Source of the DNA: Bacteroidales bacterium
Lineage (GTDB): Bacteria > Bacteroidota > Bacteroidia > Bacteroidales > Muribaculaceae
Direction: 5' to 3'
Length of the DNA: 64,000 nt
Assembly: GCA_019416425.1 (NCBI GenBank)
Contig: DXXK01000073.1
Coordinates: 15,416 to 79,415, forward strand
Each line of letters starts with the position of its first letter. Position 1 is the first letter of the stretch. The notes under the pieces were generated by a model. It saw only the letters and a program-made list of their open reading frames with translations, ran no database searches and was not told where the DNA came from. Below are positions 58,559 through 64,000 of this stretch, one piece after another. The position numbers were made by a program, and so were the translations under genes.

Positions 58559-58939
58559 TCAGTCATCATGGTCACGATGATGCTTGCGATGATGTTTGTA
58601 GTACTTCTTGTCGTAGTACTTGTCGTGATGCTTCTTGTAGTGTTTGCGGGCTTTCTTGTAGTACTTCTTGTGGTGTTTGTAGTGTGGTGGGCCGACGTAG
58701 CGGCAGCGGTGCGAGCGGTGGTGGTATCCGCAGTACCCGTAGGAGGGGACGTCGTAGTATCTCAGGCCGTCGCTGGTAAGCACGTAATGCACGTTGCCGT
58801 TGGAGTCGAAGCCGAAGAAGCCGTTGTCGCCGACGACGTAGATTCTGGGGGAGCTGGCACCGGCAGGCTGCGTCATGGGTACGACGGGCGCCATGAGCAG
58901 GCAGACAAGCGTCGCGAGGATGATGAGTTTTCTTTTCAT
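58559..58939 (-). CDS. Exported His/Lys/Tyr-rich protein
   Basis: The 126-residue protein has a signal peptide (MKRKLIILATLVCLLMAPVVPM), a short central domain with IYVVGDNGFFGFDSNGNVHYVL, and a C-terminal half made almost wholly of His, Lys, Tyr and Asp (about 75-126, for example KHHKKYYKKARKHYKKHH). The tail could bind metal ions or nucleic acid, or be a charged surface patch. No family recognised. It is monocistronic and transcribed away from the acetyltransferase gene. Confidence 0.68.
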   Translation of the reverse strand: MKRKLIILATLVCLLMAPVVPMTQPAGASSPRIYVVGDNGFFGFDSNGNVHYVLTSDGLRYYDVPSYGYCGYHHRSHRCRYVGPPHYKHHKKYYKKARKHYKKHHDKYYDKKYYKHHRKHHRDHDD

Positions 58940-59053
58940 AGTCTTTCAGTGCTAAGGGATTGTCTATTATCTTAGACAGCATCCATGTTCTATAGTTTAA
59001 CGTTTGGTGCGCGTCCCGGGTTCAGCTGTAGGCGACAAGCCGTGCCGCAGTGC

Positions 59054-59084
59054 GTTGTAATATCAGGATTTTTTCGTAACTTCG
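59054..59084 (+). promoter_or_regulatory. Probable promoter of the GNAT gene
   Basis: GTTG (59054-59057), 19 bases, TAACTTCG (59077-59084). Each box differs from consensus by one base. The leader is about 18 bases. Confidence 0.5.
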
Positions 59085-59107
59085 CAGTCCGAAAAAGGAT
59101 TATAAGG

Positions 59108-59605
59108 ATGATTAGGGAAGTCAGGAATGAGGATGCTGGGGAGATAACGGAGATCTACAACCATTATATCCTGAACACGACGGTGACGTTCGAGATCGCT
59201 CCGCTGACTGTCGTGGAGATGGAGCGGCGGATCGAGGATATATCATCCGCTTATCCTTATATGGTGTATGAACAGGATGGCCATGTGGTGGGTTACTGTT
59301 ATGTGCACCAATGGCATGAGCGGGCGGCCTTCCAGGGAGTGGTGGAGCTGTCGGTTTACCTGTCGCCTGCCAGCACCGGCCACGGCATAGGGAAGGAGCT
59401 GATGCTCCGGATGATCGAGGAATGCCGCCGTCGGGGCTACCGCGTGCTGATCAGCTGTGTGACCGGCGGCAATGAAGTGAGCCGCACCATGCACACCAGG
59501 ATGGGTTTTGTGGAGGTGGGGCACTTCCCCGACGTGGGATTGAAGTTCGGCCGTCTGATAGACATCTATTACTACCAGCTGCCGCTCCAATCAATCGACC
59601 GATAG
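59108..59605 (+). CDS. GNAT N-acetyltransferase, phosphinothricin-acetyltransferase-like
   Basis: The 165-residue protein has IREVRNEDAGEITEIYNHYI at the start, VTFEIAPLTVVEMERRI, and the acetyl-CoA-binding loop STGHGIGKELMLRMIEECRRRG, then MHTRMGFVEVGHFPDVGLKFG. These are features of the phosphinothricin/methionine-sulfoximine acetyltransferase (PAT/MddA) group, which acetylates amino-acid analogues. ATG 59108 follows the promoter; longer frames begin before it. A small hairpin (59608-59624) separates it from the next acetyltransferase gene. Confidence 0.86.
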   Translation: MIREVRNEDAGEITEIYNHYILNTTVTFEIAPLTVVEMERRIEDISSAYPYMVYEQDGHVVGYCYVHQWHERAAFQGVVELSVYLSPASTGHGIGKELMLRMIEECRRRGYRVLISCVTGGNEVSRTMHTRMGFVEVGHFPDVGLKFGRLIDIYYYQLPLQSIDR

Positions 59606-59645
59606 GGACATGCCTTAGGCATGTGGAATTTGAAAAACGAAAATT

Positions 59646-60242
59646 ATGGAAGAGATTAGGATAGATGTTACTAAACAGACCCCCCAGGAGCTGGCGCTGG
59701 CCACGGAGCATGCGCAGCTGATATTCAGGTTCAATCACACCATGCCCGGCACGCCCGAGTATGACGAGTTGATGCATCGCATTTTTCCGACAATGGGCCA
59801 AGGGAGCCGTGTCGACACGCCGCTTACAGCCGTGCGTCCGCATAAGGTCCAGATTGGCCGCAATGTGGTGGTAATGCCCGGTTGCCTGATGATGTCGGCA
59901 GGCGGCATCACCATTGAGGATGGTGCAATGATAGCGGCAAATGTGCAACTTATTTCCAACAACCACGACCTGTACGAGCGACAGGTCATAACCTGCAAGC
60001 CGGTACATATCGGCCGTCACGCCTGGGTCGGCGCCGGAGCGACGATCCTGCCCGGCGTGACTGTAGGGGAGAACGCGGTGGTCGGCGCCGGCAGCGTGGT
60101 GACCAAGGATGTGGAGGCCGACACGATAGTGGCCGGCAATCCCGCCCGCTTCATCAAGCGGATCCAGCCGCTGGAGGAATGCGCCGCCCGCAACGCCGAG
60201 GACGAAGCCGTCCAACTCGGCCTGGACAGCTGCGGCGACTGA
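59646..60242 (+). CDS. Hexapeptide-repeat O-acetyltransferase (maltose/galactoside type)
   Basis: The 198-residue protein has an N-terminal helical part with TPQELALATEHAQLIFRFN and a left-handed beta-helix from about residue 60, including VDTPLTAVRPHKVQIGRNV, NVQLISNNHDLYERQ (catalytic His) and GRHAWVGAGATILPGVTVGENAVVGAGSVVTKDV. This matches LbH_MAT-type sugar acetyltransferases. The acceptor is unknown. It follows the GNAT gene by 40 bp and is followed by three GC-rich hairpins. Confidence 0.86.
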   Translation: MEEIRIDVTKQTPQELALATEHAQLIFRFNHTMPGTPEYDELMHRIFPTMGQGSRVDTPLTAVRPHKVQIGRNVVVMPGCLMMSAGGITIEDGAMIAANVQLISNNHDLYERQVITCKPVHIGRHAWVGAGATILPGVTVGENAVVGAGSVVTKDVEADTIVAGNPARFIKRIQPLEECAARNAEDEAVQLGLDSCGD

Positions 60243-60243
60243 C

Positions 60244-60464
60244 TGACCCCGGCAGGGGTCACACAATGTAGCCACGGTGTCAGGGCGTTCGGCTCCGCCT
60301 ACGCCCTGACCCGTGGAAAGCTGGTCAAATTCACCGACCGCGGGGCGGTCGCGCAATTATTCAGTTGACGCGCAGAGAAACGTTTTTCGCGTTTTTTCGC
60401 GTTTATAGTAGTTTCCATACTTCACTCGGCCATCTGGAGTGTAGGCGCTCCCGCCAAGGGAGCG
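60244..60464. other. Hairpin-rich GC-rich spacer
   Basis: In this gene-poor stretch (60243-60512) four stems are visible: TGACCCC/GGGGTCA (60244-60261), CCACGG plus GTCAGGGCG with CGCCCTGAC plus CCGTGG (60272-60316, 15 bp with one bulge), GACCGC/GCGGTC (60336-60350), and CGCTCCC/GGGAGCG (60446-60464). The first may end the acetyltransferase transcript. The rest are unexplained; they lie at the switch from GC-rich core to AT-rich accessory DNA. Confidence 0.55.
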
Positions 60465-60512
60465 ATGGAATCTGGATTCCCGACGCCAAGGACGCGAAAC
60501 CGTCCGGCTGGC

Positions 60513-61019
60513 TTAGCGATATCCGCGTCCCAGGTTATCCATAACCCATCGCGAGCTTGGCGCTGGTAGGAAGCCCATCAGACCGCGTGCCGTACCGATT
60601 TCCATTCTCGCTTTTTGAGAACGATGCGGAGCCCTTTGCGGCTTTGCGCGCCACCATACGTGCCGGCAAGAAGTTATAGGGTCATTTATAGGGCTATTTA
60701 TAGGGTCATTTACACCGACATTTACACCGACATTTACAGTGACATTTACACCGTCATTTACACTATCATTACTGTTTACACCGTCATTTACACTATCATT
60801 TACATTATCATTTACACCCTCATTTACACCGTCACTTACAGGTGAATTTACAGTTGAAACGGATTCGTTTGATTCAACGAGTGTCAGGGTCAGCCAGACT
60901 TCGTTGACGTCGTCGAGTTCTTCAAGTTTTGGTCGTTTGAATCCAAGCGACTTCCAGGCGGCAAGGATCTTCTGGAAACCCGAACCGATATTGTCGCCGT
61001 AACCGATTATGCGGAACAT
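60513..61019 (-). pseudogene. Fragment of an AlbA_2/COG2865-type ATP-binding regulator
   Basis: The 168-codon frame begins MFRIIGYGDNIGSGFQKILA, which matches the middle of AlbA_2-type proteins (usually '...AGYIEKMGSGIQRI...'), not a true N-terminus. A low-complexity region of VN(D/E)GVN repeats follows (about 55-110), and the end (RHVWWRAKPQRAPHRSQKAR...) lacks the expected winged helix. So both the DNA-binding AlbA domain and the C-terminal domain are missing or frameshifted. The ATG lies two bases after the stop of the DUF1998 gene, so it may still be translated by coupling. I treat it as a remnant. Confidence 0.6.
60680..60841 (+). repeat. 12-bp minisatellite (GTCATTTACACC units)
   Basis: About 13 imperfect 12-base units, consensus GTCATTTACACC, encode V-N-x-x repeats on the minus strand. 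One interruption shifts spacing by a multiple of three, so the frame stays open. Such arrays change length by slippage. Confidence 0.9.
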
Positions 61020-61021
61020 GA

Positions 61022-63937
61022 TTACACGTTTTCTATGGTTACGTCGAACTTGATGTCCTCTTTGCGGCGCAGACCGACGGAGTTGGACACATCCATGTTA
61101 TCTATGGAGAGACGGCGGCTGTCAGAGATTTTCCAGCCGTTGATGAATCCACCGTCAGGATAAATTGACAGCTTGGCATCACCCAGCTGGAAGCTGAGTT
61201 CACGCCAGTGGGTGAGTGATCCCTTCTCCTGAGAGGCTGAATCAAGCATTTCTCCCGATGGAGCGTCCGGCTGCGCTTCGAGAGTCTTCAACCATCGAGA
61301 AGTAAGATCTTTCAACATAGCGTCTCTTTTGCCGGAATCCGAGAGATTTTTAGCAATGGAATTGTGGCTGTTGCTGTTCTCATAATAGGATTCAACTTTA
61401 AACTGAACCGTGAAAGGTAGATTGAATCTCCTGACAAACCAGTCAATTGTCTGTAGCGCGACAGTGATTCCCAATGCACTTTTTAGGTGTTCATCCTGAT
61501 ATGTTATCGCCAACGTACCTTCTGAATTTTTGCATAGTTCTGCAAATCTGTCTATGACATCTTTTGCATGGCTATATATTACCTCGCCAAGTACAGCACT
61601 CTGGATGGAGAGGGTATCTTCATCCGTGAGTTTGAAAATACAGGTTGTGTCTCCTTCCGGCTGCTGCAGATCCAAAGGTTTGAGGTTGAAGGAATTTGTA
61701 GACAAACGCGCTGAGTATAAAAAACCATTTGCCCAGAATTCATTTAGTGATGCAGATTCAGGATTGTTAGTAACAAACAATTTACTATCGATAAGAGCCA
61801 ATGGGTAAATTCCATTATCGATATATTGATTTGTCGATTCCATAACCTGATGGCCGAGTGCCCTGAAATTGATCAGCATATCAGCAGCAGGTAACGGAAG
61901 CTGCTTATTGTCATTGCTTAGTACACAAATCTTAATCGGAGCACCCGCATTGTTGAAGCGAGTGCCATGGAAAGCGAACCACCCGGATTCTGAATCCCCA
62001 TAGTTCCATTTTTCAATATTGGAATCGAAGAACAACACAATGGAACCACTTGCTTCAGCGACAGCTTCTTCAAGTTTCTGGAGTGAATTCTCGGCTGCGG
62101 ATTCTCCCAGAGTCGCAATGACTTCCTCCGGAAGAACTTGTTCCTCATTCAACTCACTCGTAAGCCACTGGTACGCGGCAGTAAGATCGAGTTTCGGCGA
62201 TAGATGAATAGTGTATTTGTCCAGAAGCATATCCTTGGAGTGTTTACGCAATGCTTCCTCTACGATACGCTTAGATGCTTTCAATACCGCTGTCATTACC
62301 TCAATCTGAGCCAGCTGATTAGAATATCCGGCACCTCCCGGATTGGTGTCAAATATGCATATATGCCCGTTTGGTGTAATCGCAAAGTCGAAGGCTTCGC
62401 GTTCCTTACCCAGATACTCTGTAAACGCCTGTGTAAAGACAAGAGCAAGCGTAGTCAGGAGCTTTTCGTGTTCATCTCTGTTATCTGATATCCACTTTTG
62501 TTCGCGTGCATATCTAACCCTTATTTCGGTATAATCGGTGAGGATAGTATCGGCCAGAACGATATTACGGTCAATAGATTTTGCATGACGGCTGCCGTAG
62601 CAATAGACAGGTTTGTTGTTTTTGTCGCGTTCACCGACTTTGAAATGGAAACGCGAGGTGCCTCTACCGCTTGGCTCGCGATTGTTCATCTCAGCCGGAA
62701 GGTTATCCAACGTTGAGACGCCCTTCGCCACGGCTGATTCCATGTCTATCTTTCCACACTCCCTGCAATGACAGAATCCATAACCGATTCCGTCATTATA
62801 GTATAGGATCTCTGAGTTGGACGACTGCCTTGAACTTCTGGCCGAAAACAGATGGGGTTCCGTAGCTGTGGAAGTCCATTTTGAAGCCCCAATGAGCTGA
62901 GCATTGACTCTTGTGTACAAACGCCTTTCCAGAATACGGTTTTCCGTTTCAGATGTATCAGGCAGAAATTCAGTAGGCTGAATCATTTTCAACCCTTCCT
63001 GCCCATTGACGTTCCACGGAATTCTTCTGGAGATTTCATCCTTCGCATCGATTATGATGCGCTCGGCATTGCGGTAGATGGTCTTGAATGTCACGAGTTT
63101 CTTTGCGAAAAAGTCGTGATACCTGACGCCTCTCACAACGCTTACCCTGCCGTCCATAGCAATCGAATTGCCGGGAACATACTGGGTGAGAGCGTTGCGA
63201 AGATCGTAAGAGGGGTTGGAGGTTGAAGCGGTATAATATTTCAGCCTTGATGATGTGACATCGTAGGACACCACATTAACAGGCATGTTGGCGTTGGGAG
63301 TGAAACGTGTCGTCGCCCAGAATCCAATCAGCTGTGTCATCAAAGGCTCATAGAACTTCATTGTGAAGAACGTCTTTTGAGCGTCTGTTAGGCTATTCCA
63401 GTCAAGATTGCCGATGAACTCTACTTTCTTAAGCAATTCATTGCGAGACTGTTTATTGGCTACGATTGCATTGTCAAGCATGCTTTTCTGCTGTCCGTCA
63501 AAGAAAGTGCTTTTGAGCAATATGCCGAGGCATCTCTGCAAATCAGAAGATGGAGGCTGACTGCAGAACTCATTGAACCGTATATAGGGCGTTGAATTGT
63601 CCATAGTGAGCTGATCAGTTGGAATCACTTCACGACCATCAGCATCCACCAGTCTTGAATGACCGCCATGCTCTTCATATTTCAGGTTTGTATAATAATG
63701 GAACACTCGCTGGGAAATTGTTCCGCCGCGGTCGCCCATATTAAACACTCCTGATTCTCTGATCAGGAAGGCATTGACATGACGTTGAAGTACCTGTGGA
63801 CTTTGTAGATCTACAGTTGGGGCACTGACAACTCTGTCGATTACATTGGCAATCGGATCATAGCCTACATTATTCATAGGGGTAGCTCGATGAACATGGC
63901 TATGGCTGGACACCGAGGCAATGCGTAGTAATTTCAA
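61022..63937 (-). CDS. DUF1998 (DrmB-like) defence protein
   Basis: The 971-residue protein has a Cys/His cluster GFCHCRECGKIDM (about residues 387-399) and, about 130 residues later, FDFAITPNGHICIFDTNPGGAGYSNQLAQ (PGGAGY near 530), which is the hallmark of DUF1998/MZB domains. DUF1998 proteins work with helicases in defence systems, notably DrmB in DISARM. This protein is longer than typical DrmB, with an extra C-terminal region (about 640-971) that I cannot name. The start is probably TTG 63937, overlapping the stop of the preceding gene (TTGA); ATG at residue 21 is the alternative. No drmC or methyltransferase gene follows in the window. Confidence 0.62.
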   Translation of the reverse strand: MKLLRIASVSSHSHVHRATPMNNVGYDPIANVIDRVVSAPTVDLQSPQVLQRHVNAFLIRESGVFNMGDRGGTISQRVFHYYTNLKYEEHGGHSRLVDADGREVIPTDQLTMDNSTPYIRFNEFCSQPPSSDLQRCLGILLKSTFFDGQQKSMLDNAIVANKQSRNELLKKVEFIGNLDWNSLTDAQKTFFTMKFYEPLMTQLIGFWATTRFTPNANMPVNVVSYDVTSSRLKYYTASTSNPSYDLRNALTQYVPGNSIAMDGRVSVVRGVRYHDFFAKKLVTFKTIYRNAERIIIDAKDEISRRIPWNVNGQEGLKMIQPTEFLPDTSETENRILERRLYTRVNAQLIGASKWTSTATEPHLFSARSSRQSSNSEILYYNDGIGYGFCHCRECGKIDMESAVAKGVSTLDNLPAEMNNREPSGRGTSRFHFKVGERDKNNKPVYCYGSRHAKSIDRNIVLADTILTDYTEIRVRYAREQKWISDNRDEHEKLLTTLALVFTQAFTEYLGKEREAFDFAITPNGHICIFDTNPGGAGYSNQLAQIEVMTAVLKASKRIVEEALRKHSKDMLLDKYTIHLSPKLDLTAAYQWLTSELNEEQVLPEEVIATLGESAAENSLQKLEEAVAEASGSIVLFFDSNIEKWNYGDSESGWFAFHGTRFNNAGAPIKICVLSNDNKQLPLPAADMLINFRALGHQVMESTNQYIDNGIYPLALIDSKLFVTNNPESASLNEFWANGFLYSARLSTNSFNLKPLDLQQPEGDTTCIFKLTDEDTLSIQSAVLGEVIYSHAKDVIDRFAELCKNSEGTLAITYQDEHLKSALGITVALQTIDWFVRRFNLPFTVQFKVESYYENSNSHNSIAKNLSDSGKRDAMLKDLTSRWLKTLEAQPDAPSGEMLDSASQEKGSLTHWRELSFQLGDAKLSIYPDGGFINGWKISDSRRLSIDNMDVSNSVGLRRKEDIKFDVTIENV

Positions 63938-64000
63938 TCGGGCATGATATCAATGTGATATTTTTGAGTTTCCGCGTGGCTGACATGGACTGGATCGCAT
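63934..64000 (-). CDS. C-terminal end of the gene upstream of the DUF1998 protein (partial)
   Basis: One minus-strand frame is open from the window edge and ends HVSHAETQKYHIDIMPD before a TGA at 63934-63936, overlapping the TTG start of the next gene. If the locus is DISARM-like, this would be the end of the DrmA helicase, but 21 residues do not allow identification. Confidence 0.4.
   Translation of the reverse strand, partial: CDPVHVSHAETQKYHIDIMPD

Noticed and set aside
60513..60680. Alternative frames on both strands downstream of the minisatellite as a separate gene
   Set aside because: Three frames look weakly protein-like (for example a plus-strand end EPFAALRATIRAGKKL), but none has a start codon or recognisable family.
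60680..60841. CRISPR array
   Set aside because: The 12-base units are contiguous without spacers and encode an in-frame amino-acid repeat.

Overview
The window looks like a chromosomal segment of a gut-type Bacteroidales bacterium, most likely close to Muribaculaceae or Bacteroidaceae. Supporting this are the fused lpxC-fabZ gene, a SusC-like TonB receptor paired with a lipoprotein, a HU/CCDC81-type SPOR protein, a methylmalonyl-CoA decarboxylase sodium pump, fused ftcD in a hut operon, and many promoters of the Bacteroidetes form TTTG-N19/20-TAnnTTTG. By eye the core is GC-rich. The two ends (about 1-5.6 kb and 60.5-64 kb) are clearly more AT-rich and carry defence genes, so they look like accessory DNA flanking a housekeeping core.

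Left end (1-5.6 kb): the tail of a DUF1016/YhcG-type nuclease, then an expressed type I specificity gene (hsdS). Two silent inverted hsdS cassettes flank a tyrosine recombinase gene. Three pairs of inverted repeats (50, 23 and 19 bp, all perfect) link the expressed gene to the cassettes, so this is an invertible, phase-variable restriction-specificity locus with up to 2 x 3 target-domain combinations. A truncated HTH-protein tail and a RhuM-family gene follow.

Core, part 1 (5.6-17.4 kb): a small membrane protein with an HExxH motif, a TrmH-type RNA methyltransferase, the aspT-aspD pair (aspartate:alanine exchange plus aspartate decarboxylation, a proton-motive cycle), two adjacent ABC systems with a YtrA-like GntR regulator and a likely operator at the promoter, a GT39-type membrane glycosyltransferase, and tRNA-Gly plus tRNA-Leu with a promoter and a terminator.

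Core, part 2 (17.5-42.5 kb): an OB-fold-like lipoprotein with its TonB receptor, a HU-SPOR envelope protein, a TPR protein and DsbD. An amino-acid fermentation operon follows (iorA, iorB, aminotransferase, acetyl-CoA hydrolase/transferase). The propionate-pathway operon mce-mmdA-mmdD-mmdC-mmdB comes next, with hairpins between its first cistrons, then the lipid A operon lpxD-lpxC/fabZ-lpxA and an M64 peptidase.

Core, part 3 (42.5-60.2 kb): the histidine degradation operon hutU-ftcD-hutI-hutH with rmuC attached, a DMT transporter and Xaa-Pro aminopeptidase, glnS, a sigma-70-family factor, prmA, a small envelope operon (two YtxH proteins, a holin-like protein and a hypothetical protein), an exported His/Lys/Tyr-rich protein, and two acetyltransferases. 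Between pepP and glnS lies a highly folded element of about 126 bp, a candidate structured RNA.

Right end (60.2-64 kb): a hairpin-rich spacer, a fragment of an AlbA/COG2865-type regulator carrying a 12-bp in-frame minisatellite, and a 971-residue DUF1998 (DrmB-like) protein. The end of a further co-transcribed gene runs off the window. This is probably part of a DISARM-like or related defence locus.
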